64,000 bases of DNA from Cytobacillus pseudoceanisediminis (GCF_023516215.1 NZ_CP097350.1:62001-126000); one strand, 5' to 3'; shown: positions 9,852 to 20,049, numbered from the stretch's first letter. A program made the numbers and translations. Notes: a model not told the origin generated them from the letters alone.

Positions 9852-10160
9852 ATGAAAAAAACTGTCGCAATTTTCGGAGGATCTCAAGAGGCTACGTACA
9901 AGCGAATAGGACAAAAAAATAACGTAAACATTATGTTCCATAGTGGTAAAACAAGAAACGGAGGTAACAAAAAGGAGTTCAAAACGCTAGTAAAGAAGGC
10001 AGATTGTGTAGTCGTATTACTAGGTGCTGTTGGACACGTAAGTATGGATATTGTAAAAGAAGTTTGTAAAGATCTTGGTAAAGATGTGCTTTATCATAAT
10101 GGGTTTGGTGCTTCTGGCGCTATTCAAAGGTGTGTAGAACACTTAAACACCGCAGCTTAA
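9852..10160 (+). CDS. DUF2325 family protein
   Basis: This 102-residue protein starts at ATG 9852 behind GATGAGGGG. It has the Rossmann-like start VAIFGGSQEAT and the conserved core HSGKTR, ADCVVVLLGAVGH and the GFGASGAIQRC end of DUF2325, a small Bacillus family of unknown biochemical role often found on plasmids. The upstream region has a -10-like TATATT. It is followed 18 nt later by the start of another small gene, with a GAGGAG RBS. Confidence 0.85.
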   Translation: MKKTVAIFGGSQEATYKRIGQKNNVNIMFHSGKTRNGGNKKEFKTLVKKADCVVVLLGAVGHVSMDIVKEVCKDLGKDVLYHNGFGASGAIQRCVEHLNTAA

Positions 10161-10177
10161 GAGGAGACATGACTAGT

Positions 10178-10351
10178 ATGATTTTAGTAAATGTTAAAGA
10201 GCTAACTCAAGGAGAATTATTGTTGATTGAAACTTTGCGGAATCTTGAAGATCCTGATGAGCTGGTTCGCGCCTGTTGTGATGTTCAATCAATCAATATC
10301 AAGAATTGCTTGTTAAATATAGCTGCAGAAAAACTTAAAGGCATTTGTTGA
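10178..10351 (+). CDS. small hypothetical protein
   Basis: The start is ATG 10178, 11 nt after GAGGAG; ATG 10169 is possible but too close to the RBS. The protein has 57 residues and is helical and acidic (LTQGELLLIETLRNLEDPDELV). I do not recognise it. It lies in a run of small genes between DUF2325 and topoisomerase III. Confidence 0.55.
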   Translation: MILVNVKELTQGELLLIETLRNLEDPDELVRACCDVQSINIKNCLLNIAAEKLKGIC

Positions 10352-10378
10352 ATAAATGATTAACCGGAGGATTTGCTA

Positions 10379-10522
10379 ATGTCTGATAAAGGTGGGAAAA
10401 AGGCTTACATAGTTTTAGGGGTTTTATTAGGAGCTTTAATCATAAGCGGATGTGGCATTCAAGACATTATGCCTGGAACAGAATTTAATGATAACCATGA
10501 ATCATTTTCAAAGATAGCTTAA
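10379..10522 (+). CDS. small lipoprotein
   Basis: This 47-residue ORF has a clear lipoprotein signal: MSDKGGKK, a hydrophobic segment and the lipobox LIISGC with Cys near residue 25. Only about 22 residues remain after lipidation. The RBS CCGGAGG precedes ATG 10379. Such short lipoproteins occur in Gram-positive conjugation regions, but the role here is unknown. Confidence 0.65.
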   Translation: MSDKGGKKAYIVLGVLLGALIISGCGIQDIMPGTEFNDNHESFSKIA

Positions 10523-10562
10523 TAAAATACAGCTTATTCTTCATATATTAGGGGAGAGAAAA

Positions 10563-10718
10563 TTGGATCAGCTTCAGTATCAAAAGAAAATTATAAGAGA
10601 GGAATATGGAGACCTAAAAAAACCGGCTGAAGAAGAAACAGATAACAAAGAATCTCTTATTTCCAGGCCAAAAAGGAGTAATAATCAATTTCTTTTTAGG
10701 AAGGGAGGAAGGGTCTGA
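10563..10718 (+). CDS. small charged protein upstream of topB
   Basis: This 51-residue ORF starts at TTG 10563 behind GGGGAGAG. It is very hydrophilic (QYQKKIIREEYGD, then KKPAEEETD) with a basic C-terminus. Its TGA overlaps the topB ATG (10716-10720), suggesting coupled translation. No family recognised. Confidence 0.5.
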   Translation: MDQLQYQKKIIREEYGDLKKPAEEETDNKESLISRPKRSNNQFLFRKGGRV

Positions 10719-12866
10719 TGGGGAAAGCACTCATTTGCGCTGAAAAGCCCAGTCAAGCAAAAGCGCTTGCTGCTCCATTTCCTAATAAAAATATGAAAAC
10801 ACATATAGCCATTGCACCTTGTGTCATGTTCCCCGAAGGTGCAGTGGTTATTTGGGCTGTTGGACATATTCTAGAACTTTATCGCCCTGAAGACTACTCA
10901 AAAGAGTACCAGGAATGGAGTTTAGATAACTTGCCTATTATTCCAAAAGAGTACAAGTTAAAGGTAATTGAAAGTAAAAGAAGCATTTTCAATAATTTTA
11001 AGAAGTTTTTAAAGGACTCCGACATTTCAGTTATCATACATGCTGCTGATCCTGGAATTGAGGGATGTTTATTATTAGATGAGATTTTCTACTATTTGAA
11101 TAATAGAAAGCCAGTAAAAAGATTGTGGACTAGTAGCCTGACCAAAGATAGTGTGGTTGAAGCATTTCGTAGCATGAAGGACAATAGGCATTATCAGCAT
11201 TATTATTATGCGGGATTAGCCCGACAAAGAGCCGATTGGTTAGTGGGCATGTCTTCTAGCCGAGCCTTAACTTGTCTGCTTAATCAAAAAGGAATTGAAA
11301 AAACATTTAGTGCGGGACGAGTACAGACCGCCTTAATGAGTATTATTTATCAGCGTGAAAAGGAAATTGAGAACTTTATTAGTAAACCATATTTCGACCT
11401 AATCGGTGAATTTCAATTTGGAGAGGCCAAATTAAATGCCAAATGGTTTAGTAATGAATCAGAGCACATCTTTGACATGGATGAAGATATGCTTGAAGCC
11501 TTTTCTAAGTATTGTCAAAGTCAACCAGCTATTGTAAATACCATTAAAAAAGAAGAAAAAAGAATCGACCTCCTATGTTCTACAACTTATCTTCCCTTCA
11601 AATGCATGCTAATCGTTTATATGGAATGACTCCCGCTAATGTTTTAGGTTTTGCTCAAGCATTATATGATAAATCCCTGATTACATATCCACGTTCCGAC
11701 AGTCAGCACTTAACTCCTGGGGAAGCATCTTGGATGCCAGTCATAATAAAAAATTTGGGAGAGCTGGAGTCCTACCAAGATTTAATAAAGGGGGCAACTC
11801 GAGATATTTCTCAAGATAAAAGATATGTGTATTCTGATAAAGTAAGTGATCATTATGCAATCATATTGACGGAAGAAAAGGTAAACCCGCTTACTTTGCC
11901 AAAAGGGGAACAACAAATATATGACCTAATTGCTAAATCCATTATTGCCGCACACTATCAAGACTACATATACGATACTACTGGAATCATTATTACGGTT
12001 GCAGAAAAGTTTGGTTTTAGAAGCAGTGATACTCTAGTTAAAGAAGAGGGGTGGAAAAAGATATATAAGGGGCTTTCCACAAATTCGGCGGAGGAAGAGA
12101 TTCAATTGCCAGATATAAAAGAAGGGGAAGTCGGAACAATGCTTTCAGGTCAAATTAAAGCTGGATCAACAAATCCCCCTTCTCGTTTTTCACTAGGAGA
12201 CTTGATCAAAATTATGTGTAACCCTGCCCCATATTGCGCTGATAAAGAAGATTTTAAGAACTCTGAGTTGCAGCTGGGAACGGAAGCAACCAGGAGCGGC
12301 ATCGTATCTATTATCACCAAGCGGTATGTAAATGCAAGCAAAAACCTAGTTTATATGCTGCCCGAGGGCCGTGTCTTAATTGAAGCATTAGGGGAAACAA
12401 CTATCTAACTTCTGTATTAACCAGCGGTAGGATGGAACGTTATCTAAAACAAATCCAAAAAGGAGAAGGTTCTGTTTCCTCCTTCGTTAAGAGAACGGAA
12501 GACATAACGAAAGAAATAGTTGAAAAACTTATTAAGGATGCCGCTTCTTGGAATTTTGTTGAATATGCCAAAGTTATTCGAAAAGCTGAAGAAGTAGGTC
12601 TATGTAAAAAGTGCGGTGCACCAGTTTTAGAGCGTGAAACGTTTTACAGTTGTAGCAACTTTAAAAAGACAAACTGTGATTTCAGAATAAGCAAGGTTGT
12701 CGCGGGAAAACAGATCAGTAAGGAGAACATAAAGAAATTGTTTACTACTGGTCAAACCTCTTTAATAAAGGGATTTAAAAGTCAGAAGAAACCAGATAAA
12801 ATGTTCGAAGCCTTTTTAGCTTGGGATGAGGATAAAAACAAACTTATATTTAAATTTCCGCAATAA
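10718..12866 (+). pseudogene. topB: DNA topoisomerase III, frameshifted twice
   Basis: Three frames add up to one type IA topoisomerase of about 715 residues. Frame 1 (10718 on) has the TOPRIM domain (ICAEKPSQAKALA, HAADPGIEG) and the start of the cleavage domain (SAGRVQTALM). Frame 2 (to 12408) carries LQMHANRLYGM and the active-site Tyr in LITYPRSDSQHL. Frame 3 (to 12866) holds MERYLKQIQKGEGS and a C-terminal zinc-ribbon-like CKKCGAPV region. The first shift is in an A6 run at 11556-11561, where one extra A restores IKKEEKKNRPPMFYN. The second is near 12399-12408, where one extra base restores TTILTSVLTSGRM. The enzyme would decatenate DNA single strands; plasmid TopB is common in conjugative Bacillus plasmids. 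It is either a sequencing artefact or a dead gene. Confidence 0.85.
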
Positions 12867-12886
12867 AGAGAATAGGAGGAATAAAA

Positions 12887-13737
12887 ATGAATTCAGCCCT
12901 GCTTCACAATGGCCAAATTATTACCGCAGCTGAGTACAATCCAGATAAGAATGGCCAACGAATTAGATGCATTGATAAAAGTTGTCATACCGACCTAATT
13001 TTTGTTCCTGGAACAGATTCATCTGTGCCTTACTTTAAAACAACCGGCAAGAATGATCATTCAAAACACAATGAAAAATGCGGATTTTATAGAATATTAA
13101 CTTTTGAGGAAAGTATAAAAAAGGTAGAAGAATATCAATCTGACTTAATGGAGAAAGGCATAAAAGAAACCCTAATTCGGCAAAATTTAAAAAAATTAGA
13201 TCCTGATTATGTTGCAAGAACAGTTGAAAAAGAGGAGAGTGAAAAAAGGCGAAAGATCCAAATGAGGTAAAAGTGAAGCAGGAAAGCAAGACGCCTAACA
13301 GTATTGGTACTTTAAAGGCTATAGTTAAACTCATTACTTCATATGAACCAGATACTCTGGCAACAATATTGGTTAGCATTAATGGGCGAAAAATTCCTCT
13401 TTCCCAGATTGTAATAAGCCATGATAAAGCACATGAATTAGCATGGTCCGACCGAGCAGACCCTAACCTTAGTTATTTTGTATACGGGGTTATCCAGAAT
13501 GTTGTAAGAAGAGAGTCAGTGTATTATATTAACTTCGAGCCAATTAATGGGGTGGTTTTTAGTTTGGTGATATTCTCAAAATACTTTAAACACTTCACTT
13601 ATAAAGATGAACAACTTATAGGAAGAAAAGTTTTAGCTTACGGTTCCCGATTAAAAAAGAATGAGTATAAGAGGAAAAATACGTCAGAACTTGTAATAAA
13701 ATCAAATCAATACATAGAATTCTTAGGAAAGAACTAA
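12887..13737 (+). pseudogene. CoiA-like zinc-domain protein, frameshifted
   Basis: Frame 1 (from ATG 12887, RBS ATAGGAGG) gives a Cys/His module (RIRCIDKSCHTDL, PYFKTTGKNDHSKHNEKC) like the N-terminal zinc domain of CoiA-type proteins. Frame 2 runs to 13737 (SYFVYGVIQNVVRRES, YGSRLKKNEYK). A run of six A at 13242-13247 separates them; seven A would give one protein of about 283 residues. The second half is not recognised. CoiA links to DNA processing during transformation; the function here is inferred only from the N-terminal pattern. Confidence 0.55.
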
Positions 13738-13762
13738 ATAGCTTATAGAGGTAGATGAAATT

Positions 13763-14289
13763 ATGAATTATCCAATGGTAATAAGAAGAGAGCCTTTGTT
13801 TACAAGCTGGTTAATCGTTGTTTTCGCCTTATTATTTTATAAATTACTTACACTACACCTTATTATAGGGCTGACTATGGGAGCAATTTTTGCTGGTATA
13901 TTATATTTGATGCTACAACACAAAATCATTGTTAAAGATGAACATTTTATTTACAAAGATTTTTCGCGAAGACGTGTTCAGTACCAGGAAATAAATAAAA
14001 TATTCTTAAGGGTAGACAAGCACTATGGTAACAATAATTTAAGAAAATTTTGGATTGATGTAATCTTGACTAATGGTAATCAATTCTGTATTCCTTCCTA
14101 CCTCTTTACAACGAAGAATCTAAGGATTTTTTCAAAGTGGCTCTAAGTAAAAACACTGATATTATTATCAATTCGAGTCTAATCGACTATATTTCCTCTA
14201 AGCAAACAAGTATAGAAAAGATAGGAAACATACTAATAATGACCTTGTTTACATTAATGGTGATATTTTATTTGGTTAATGCTAATTAG
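13763..14289 (+). pseudogene. membrane protein with PH-like domain, frameshifted
   Basis: Two N-terminal membrane helices (residues 15-50) are followed by a bacterial PH-like pattern (IIVKDEHFIYKDFSRRRVQYQEINKI, shortened here to its core) and DVILTNGNQFCIPSYLF. The first frame stops at 14146. A T6 run at 14127-14132 precedes the stop. One added T continues the protein through a final membrane helix to a TAG at 14287-14289, for about 175 residues. Function unknown. Confidence 0.55.
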
Positions 14290-14429
14290 TGTTCTAACAT
14301 TCACATTTGGTTCAAAACATCTATTGACTCCCCAATAATAAAAGTGAAGAAATTCTTCAAATTTTTAAGTATAATTGGAGTTATTGTCTAATGGCATTAA
14401 ATCTAGAGGCATATATACAGGGGGCAACC

Positions 14430-14612
14430 ATGGAAAAAACATCTGATGTTTTTATAGACTTTGATTTCGACAAGATTTATGACTATAAAGAAATGCCAGA
14501 TAAGAATAGCGGTCGATGCGACAACTGCAATAGTGCTCACTTCAAGAGTTCAGTGGGTGAAGGTAAATTTATTAGAGAATGTTCAAATTGCGGGTTAAAG
14601 AAGTCAATATAA
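14430..14612 (+). CDS. small zinc-ribbon protein
   Basis: This 60-residue protein has two CxxC pairs (RCDNCNSAHF and RECSNCGLKK), typical of a zinc ribbon. I chose ATG 14430 because AGGGGGC lies 5 nt upstream. ATG 14391 (73 residues) is also possible, with GGAG 10 nt upstream. A strong terminator follows at 14661. Confidence 0.6.
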   Translation: MEKTSDVFIDFDFDKIYDYKEMPDKNSGRCDNCNSAHFKSSVGEGKFIRECSNCGLKKSI

Positions 14613-14659
14613 TAAATGCTTAGATACTGACCCTAATTCCAAATATATTTTATGTTTTA

Positions 14660-14685
14660 ACCCTGACATGTGGTCAGGGTTTTTA
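14660..14685 (+). terminator. Rho-independent terminator
   Basis: CCCTGAC at 14661-14667 pairs with GTCAGGG at 14673-14679, followed by TTTTTATT. It ends the zinc-ribbon transcript. Confidence 0.85.
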
Positions 14686-14871
14686 TTATACCGACACTGT
14701 AATTAAGAAAAAAGATGAACTGCATGCGGTTTTTTCCATAAATATTTATTCAAAATCACGAAAGTAGTTCAAGAAGTAGAAAATCAGATAATTTCCATTT
14801 TTTAAATTATATTCCCATGTATACTAAAGATGGTAATTTTAGTAATTATTCTATCAAATGGAGGTTGGCAA

Positions 14872-15675
14872 ATGAAGAAATTGTTTAGTAGTATTCTGTT
14901 CTTATTGTTAATTGGTATAGGAGGGGTAGCTTTTGCTGAAGAAGGTAATTCAACTTCTTTAACGGAAGAGGAGAAAAGTTATTTACTTGATGCTGGACAT
15001 ACTGCAGAAGAAATTGAAAGTTTGCCAGTAGAAGTAGCAAAACAGCTAGTGAAAGAGAAAGCAGTAATAACTGATAAGGGTTCAGAAATAGTAGAGTTTA
15101 TAGAAGGTGTCAATACTAAGCCTGGCCAAATTTCAACAATGGGTTCTATCTCTTCCTCAACAATGAAATTAGCAGGTACTGTATATAAAGTTACTAGTGA
15201 TAAAGCAAATAACGATAAGTTTTATATCTATGGTAATTTCAACTGGCTAAAAACCCCATCTTTTAATTTAGTAGATAAGATGACTTTTGGATTCCCATCA
15301 AGCTCAGGATTATACTTACCTACTAGCAGCGGTAAGGTAACACAACATCAACACAGATATTCGCAAGATCAACAAGGGAATGGGAATTGGATCGACTATG
15401 CTATCGATTATTCTCCAAGCGATTGGGAACCAAGTGCAGGTGTAGCTGGCGATTTCGATTTGAGGGCTTCTACTAGTAATACAAAGCATAAAGGCTATAT
15501 GGGCCAGTATGTTTATGTACCAACATCTAAAAACGCAACAATTAACATAAAAATTGAATATGGACATAAAAGAATTTCTGGAAGTCCAACAGTTTCTGTG
15601 TATCCTGCAGGTTTAGCTATTACTCCTACAAGCACTGTTGATACAGCTTCTTATGCGTTAACTTTGAGCTATTAA
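14872..15675 (+). CDS. secreted protein of unknown function
   Basis: The start is ATG 14872 behind GGAGG. The protein has 267 residues with a signal peptide (MKKLFSSILFLLLIGIGGVA, cleavage near FAEEG). A helical pro-like segment (LTEEEKSYLLDAGHTAEEIE) resembles that of other Bacillus extracellular proteins. A beta-rich C-terminal domain of about 170 residues (FYIYGNFNWLKTPSF, IEYGHKRISGSPTVSV) follows. It probably acts outside the cell. The family is not recognised. Terminators flank it on both sides, so it is a single-gene unit. Confidence 0.75.
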   Translation: MKKLFSSILFLLLIGIGGVAFAEEGNSTSLTEEEKSYLLDAGHTAEEIESLPVEVAKQLVKEKAVITDKGSEIVEFIEGVNTKPGQISTMGSISSSTMKLAGTVYKVTSDKANNDKFYIYGNFNWLKTPSFNLVDKMTFGFPSSSGLYLPTSSGKVTQHQHRYSQDQQGNGNWIDYAIDYSPSDWEPSAGVAGDFDLRASTSNTKHKGYMGQYVYVPTSKNATINIKIEYGHKRISGSPTVSVYPAGLAITPTSTVDTASYALTLSY

Positions 15676-15678
15676 TTT

Positions 15679-15714
15679 AAAAGGAGGTCCGAGTATCTTG
15701 TCGGATCTCCTTTT
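15679..15714 (+). terminator. Rho-independent terminator
   Basis: AAAAGGAG-TCCGA pairs with TCGGA-CTCCTTTT around a GTATCTTG loop, ending in TTTTAT. Confidence 0.8.
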
Positions 15715-15810
15715 ATATCTAAGTATATATACTCATTGAATTAAATTGAATTCTTTGATATTAATGGGAAATAAAACCTGATGTTGTAAAAGAAGGGAGT
15801 GGATAAAGAC

Positions 15811-15984
15811 ATGAAACAAATTGTCATTAACTTTATTATAGTATTAGTAATATCTGCAATTTTATTTTTCTTATTTACTTTTGACGCTTCACTTGATAGC
15901 GCATATATATTAGGACTAATGGTAATCTTGATTATGCAATCGTCTTTAATAATCGCTATTCTCCTAAAAAAGGAAAAGGACTAA
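15811..15984 (+). CDS. small two-helix membrane protein
   Basis: This 57-residue protein is almost entirely two transmembrane helices (IVINFIIVLVISAILFFL and YILGLMVILIMQSSLIIAIL) with a short KKEKD cytoplasmic tail. GTG 15799 sits closer to the GGGAG and is an alternative start. Function unknown; the next gene is also a small membrane protein. Confidence 0.55.
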   Translation: MKQIVINFIIVLVISAILFFLFTFDASLDSAYILGLMVILIMQSSLIIAILLKKEKD

Positions 15985-16062
15985 AGTTTCAACAAATTTC
16001 AGATACCAATGAACAGCATTTTTATTGAAACAGGCAGAAATACAGTTGGGGGAGATTTTAAC

Positions 16063-16413
16063 ATGTATGTTTACACAGTGTTAGTATTTCTAGCCTACTT
16101 AATTATGTACTTTATTTTAAAAAACAAGCTTCATATTAAAAGTAACGAAGGAAAATTACACATTAATACAACTCATAAAATAACTGAAATAACAATTGCT
16201 GCAATTGCATTAATAATTTTATTTTTAATTGGCTTTGTATTTGATTATGGTTTAAAACCACACTATCCTGTCGTCATTTTATCAGCAATTTTACTTGTTC
16301 GTGCATTGTTTGAAAGAAAGTATATGAAGGATTCTAAACGGCATGTCTTAAGTATATTAACTAGTTCAGCTTTATTTATTATGTTTATTGGGATTGAAAT
16401 ATTTTTTATTTAA
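16063..16413 (+). CDS. DUF4181 membrane protein
   Basis: The start is ATG 16063 behind GGGGGAG. The 116-residue protein has about four membrane helices and the motif NKLHIKSNEGKLHINTTHK between helices 1 and 2, as in DUF4181 proteins of Bacilli. Role unknown. The C-terminus is hydrophobic to the last residue. Confidence 0.7.
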   Translation: MYVYTVLVFLAYLIMYFILKNKLHIKSNEGKLHINTTHKITEITIAAIALIILFLIGFVFDYGLKPHYPVVILSAILLVRALFERKYMKDSKRHVLSILTSSALFIMFIGIEIFFI

Positions 16414-16439
16414 AACTGATTTTGATAGTCGCTACCTAT

Positions 16440-16467
16440 AAAGATCAAAGGGAGACCTTTGATCTTT
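16440..16467. terminator. bidirectional terminator between convergent genes
   Basis: AAAGATCAAAGG at 16440-16451 is the exact reverse complement of CCTTTGATCTTT at 16456-16467. It separates the DUF4181 gene (+) from the wHTH gene (-). Confidence 0.75.
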
Positions 16468-16471
16468 AAAC

Positions 16472-16708
16472 TTATTCTTTTTCCGCCGGTCTATACTTAC
16501 CCTCCGGAAGTTTCTCAACTAAATTAAACTCAATCAACTTCTTCAAGGATAAATTACAGTAAGCAGCTGCATCGTATTTATCTCTTCCGACTTTTTGTCC
16601 AATCTCGGATGGCCCTACACCTGACTGCTTTTCTTTGTATAACTCACATAACGCTTTAAGGATATTCTTATCTTTTTCAGTAATTTGTTTTTTGGACTGT
16701 TGTGACAA
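16472..16708 (-). CDS. winged-helix DNA-binding protein
   Basis: This 78-residue protein has a helix-turn-helix/winged-helix pattern (DKNILKALCELYKEK, VGPSEIGQKVGRD, CNLSLKKLIEFNLVEKLPEG). It resembles stand-alone wHTH transcription regulators. The reverse-strand RBS GGGAGG precedes the ATG. The target is unknown. Confidence 0.7.
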   Translation of the reverse strand: MSQQSKKQITEKDKNILKALCELYKEKQSGVGPSEIGQKVGRDKYDAAAYCNLSLKKLIEFNLVEKLPEGKYRPAEKE

Positions 16709-16890
16709 AATATACCTCCCTAGATATGGTTATAAAGGAAAAGTAAAACAATAAAGGCTTATAAATCAAGTCATTTAGCAGATCTACATCAAATTGGGGA
16801 GGTTCGACTTACAACCTTTCCAATATATTCAAAAGGAGATATAATGATATCTAGCTAAAAGTTATAAAGCTTTCCTAAGGAGTGATAAGA

Positions 16891-17145
16891 ATGAGTAACA
16901 GAAATAGCAAATACGAACCGCTACAAAATTTTTTAAAGTTCCAAAAGACTAAGAGTATCAAAATGACTTTTTTAGAGGTAGAAGACATTCTAGGGTTCAC
17001 ACTCCCAAAATCAGCCTATGAACATGAAGCGTGGTGGGATAAATCGGATTCTCATACACAGTCCTTCGCTTGGAAAAATGCTCATTTTATTGCAAAACCA
17101 AACTTGAAAAAAAAGGTAGAGTTTGTTAAGCACATAGAAGATTAG
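16891..17145 (+). CDS. DUF7662-like protein
   Basis: This 84-residue protein starts at ATG 16891 behind AAGGAG. It has the conserved layout YEPLQNFL, MTFLEVEDILGFTLPKSA, HEAWWDK, SFAWKNAHF and VEFVK, which matches the DUF7662 pattern found in bacteria and phages (sometimes as a tail on nucleases). Biochemical role unknown. Confidence 0.7.
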   Translation: MSNRNSKYEPLQNFLKFQKTKSIKMTFLEVEDILGFTLPKSAYEHEAWWDKSDSHTQSFAWKNAHFIAKPNLKKKVEFVKHIED

Positions 17146-17201
17146 TTTTATAAAAGCAGCGTTGTTAATATAGTAATCACAAATAACAGTAGGGGCGAAC
17201 A

Positions 17202-17453
17202 ATGATTAAAATTAACAGTATAAATGAATTTAATGAATATAGAAATAATAAAATTGGTTATTTCCTTATAGATGATAAACCAACTAAAATTAAGACATTA
17301 CATATGGCAAGTTGTCCTCATATTAATATTAGATTTTTTGAACAAAAGGTTATTAATAATCAAGAAAAGAATGGAAGTTACTACTGGTGCGGTGATTTAA
17401 AGGAAATCTTAAATGAAGAGAGCATACGGGAGTGCCTAGTTTGTAAGAAGTAA
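17202..17453 (+). CDS. small Cys-containing hypothetical protein
   Basis: This 83-residue protein starts at ATG 17202 after AGGGGCG. It has one SCPHI and a terminal CLVCKK, plus YYWCGDLKEI, which may form a metal site. It lies 57 nt after the DUF7662 gene and may share its transcript. Not recognised. Confidence 0.55.
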   Translation: MIKINSINEFNEYRNNKIGYFLIDDKPTKIKTLHMASCPHINIRFFEQKVINNQEKNGSYYWCGDLKEILNEESIRECLVCKK

Positions 17454-17636
17454 TTAAGCGCCTAGATACATTTTCAATAAGTTATTTGTCGTTGCTTGCA
17501 AAAGAGAACAATACATAAGAAATTTTCACATCAAAATCCCTATTCAACTAGTTCAATGAGTAAATTAATATAAAAATAGAAAAATGTGGAATATGTGATT
17601 GTCAGGTGAACAGTTTAAGTATGGAGATGATTAAAG

Positions 17637-19349
17637 TTGAAAGTATTAGATGTGAAAGATTTACTTTTAGGTATCCAACAGACAAGTAATCAACTGAATA
17701 TACTTAAGAATCAAGTTAAACATGTTCAAATGGCCATCAAGGAGTTTATCTCTCATGAAGATTCTTTCAAAGGAGATGGCGGCAGGTCGATTATAAACTT
17801 CTACCAGGAAAGCCACCTGCCTTTTCTACTATTCTTTGAATCCTGGATTGAAGATTACCAATCCTATTTAAACAGTCTAGAAAACACAATCCACGACTTT
17901 GAATCTTCTCCTGCAGGATTCATCCGCCAGGAATTCCTTGAGAATGAGCTACAATTGGGCCTAAGAAACACTCTTCAGATCGCCTCTGAACTAACTAAAG
18001 AAGCAAATGAAGTAATAAAAACCGTAAGCGATATTGTCCCGCTGCCGCTGCTGGAGGATAACAGCTTTATCCAAGCATCAATACATGCCCAGGACTCAAG
18101 CCGGGGAACAGTTGAAAAATTAGAATCCTTTGACCATCGACAAACTGCAGCGCTTGACCCCCTCTTAAAAAATTTAGACCACATGGAAGACTACATAAAA
18201 AAATGGCTGGCATGCTCCAAAGCGGCAACTTATCTTTGGCCGATTATCAGCCAAGAGCTCTTAACTGGGAGGATTTCCATGATGAAATATCGAATCCTAG
18301 TCCACAAAGGGAGCAAAGTCACCTTCAAGATTTGGCTGAAGGAGCCATTGAGGGGGCTTCTAAAGCTGTAGGAGATTCTTTGGAAGGCCTTAAGTCTACC
18401 TATGAGCTGGGACGAAAGATCATGGGACCGTTCAGTCCGCTGTTTTTAGGTAGTGAATTGCTTTTTAACCGTGACCAGCTGCTAGAAAATCAAAGGAAGT
18501 ACGAAGAGTTTTATTTACGCATTTTAAATGACCCCATAGGAAAAGTACGTCAGGTTCTGGATATGCCGAAATACATATGGTCTGCTATCACCAGTGCCTG
18601 GGATCGGGATGTTGTAAATGGGGATGCCAAAAGCCGGACAGCCTTCTTTACCTATGGCCTGACTTCCCTTGGAATTGGTATTCGGGGATAAAGGAATTGG
18701 TAAAGCCGGTACAATAGCCAAGACGGTAGGCCAAGGGAAGGGACTTTCTTTTCAGACGCATGGACCAACTCCTGCAATGGTGAAAGGTGTGGCTCAGGGC
18801 CCAGTTCCTTACAATGTACTTCATAACCCCTTGACACAGATTAAGAAGATGATAGATGAGGGGTATGTAGCCAAGCCTACAGATAAAATTGAAGAAGATA
18901 ATTACTTTATTGGTACATTAAAGGGAAACAAGGTCCACTTAAAAGGCGTAAAAGTAGAAGAAATAATATATACAAAAAGAAATCCAGAAGAAACTGCGCA
19001 ATTAAGAAGGACATTTAATAATTCTGTTAAGAAAAGTTTCCTTAAAACATTTGCTAACGATCCGATAAGAGTACAATATCTTCGGAAAGCTGGGTTAGAT
19101 GAAAATGATATTGCCAGAATGAAAGATGGCCTTAATCCAAAGGGATGGCAAGTCCATCACAATTTACCTTTAGATGATGGTGGAACAAATGATTTCACTA
19201 ACCTGGTATTGATTAAAAATGATCCATATCATAAGGCAGTTACCAATGAACAAAACTCTCTAACAAGAGAATTAACTCCTACACAAAGTAAGAGGATTAA
19301 TTGGCCAATGTTTGAAGATGAGGTTTACCCACCGGAACCTTTTAAATAA
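17637..19349 (+). pseudogene. LXG polymorphic toxin with HNH nuclease tip (YobL-like), frameshifted twice
   Basis: Three frames combine into one toxin of about 570 residues. The N-terminal 230 residues are an LXG domain (MKVLDVKDLL start, long helices, FKGDGGRSI), the delivery module recognised by type VII (ESX) secretion. The middle includes FTYGLTSLGIG, then GDKGIGKAGT. The C-terminus is an HNH-type nuclease (WQVHHNLPLDDGGTNDF, NLVLIKNDPYHK). Start TTG 17637 follows GGAGA. Shift 1 lies in an A7 run at 18197-18203 (eight A gives YIKKMAGMLQSGN). Shift 2 is near 18677-18682. The immunity gene follows 17 nt later. The layout matches B. subtilis YobL-YobK. Confidence 0.8.
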
Positions 19350-19366
19350 AGAAGGGATGAGCTGAT

Positions 19367-19828
19367 ATGGCCCAGTGGAAAGAATTGTTGTTTGAAATAA
19401 AGAAAATAGAAGAGAAATATGGAAGTTCACTAAGGAATCCGGTGACGGATGTAGAAATAAGAAATTTGCAGCTGGAGATTCAGGAGAAATTAGGTTATAT
19501 AGAATTACCAAAGTCTTTTGAAGACTTTTTGAAAACTGTAAATGGATTGGACTTTAATGGATTGGTCATTTATGGTGTTGATAAACATCTACTTGATGAC
19601 CAAGAAGGTGAAGATCTTCAGGGGTTTGTTGAAACTAATGAGATTTGGTATGAAAATGATTGGCAAAAGCAATACATGTTTTTTGGGGACTCTGATACTG
19701 CCTGGTACTGTTTAGAACTTCAAAAAGCAAGGTTCCTTGAACTTGATAAACCGTCCGGATCCATAATTCAATCTTTTGATAGTTTTGATTCAATGATAAG
19801 TGAAGCTTTACAAACAGCTCTAACCTAA
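19367..19828 (+). CDS. SMI1/KNR4-family immunity protein (YobK-like)
   Basis: This 153-residue protein starts at ATG 19367. It has the SMI1/KNR4 signature: LPKSFEDFLKTVNGLDFNG, VIYGVDKH, then FFGDSDTAWYCLEL, and a C-terminal FDSFDSMISEAL. Proteins of this family bind and block nuclease toxins. Its place directly after the LXG-HNH toxin makes it the cognate immunity factor. It is intact although the toxin frame is not. Confidence 0.88.
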   Translation: MAQWKELLFEIKKIEEKYGSSLRNPVTDVEIRNLQLEIQEKLGYIELPKSFEDFLKTVNGLDFNGLVIYGVDKHLLDDQEGEDLQGFVETNEIWYENDWQKQYMFFGDSDTAWYCLELQKARFLELDKPSGSIIQSFDSFDSMISEALQTALT

Positions 19829-19877
19829 TATCCTTAACTGAGGATTAGGGTAAACTGAATCTCGTTTCTTCAATACT

Positions 19878-19906
19878 AGCTGCCAAAAACCAGGCAGCTT
19901 TTTCTT
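19878..19906 (+). terminator. Rho-independent terminator of the toxin/immunity operon
   Basis: AGCTGCC at 19878-19884 pairs with GGCAGCT at 19893-19899 and is followed by TTTTTCTT. Confidence 0.85.
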
Positions 19907-20049
19907 ATTAAACAAAACCAGCTAATAGTTTGTCAATATTTTTCAATAAAAACTTAAAATATCTCATGCTATACTAAAAATGCGCATGCCAAATAACCTT
20001 CCATTATTCTGTTGTTGGAAGGTTTTGTGATATTTAGTTTAATTTGGTT

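Noticed and set aside
11550..11565. Programmed -1 frameshifting in topB at an A-rich site
   Set aside because: The zero-frame codons at the run do not form a canonical X XXY YYZ slippery heptamer, a second unrelated break lies near 12405, and similar breaks occur in many genes here. A missing A is simpler.
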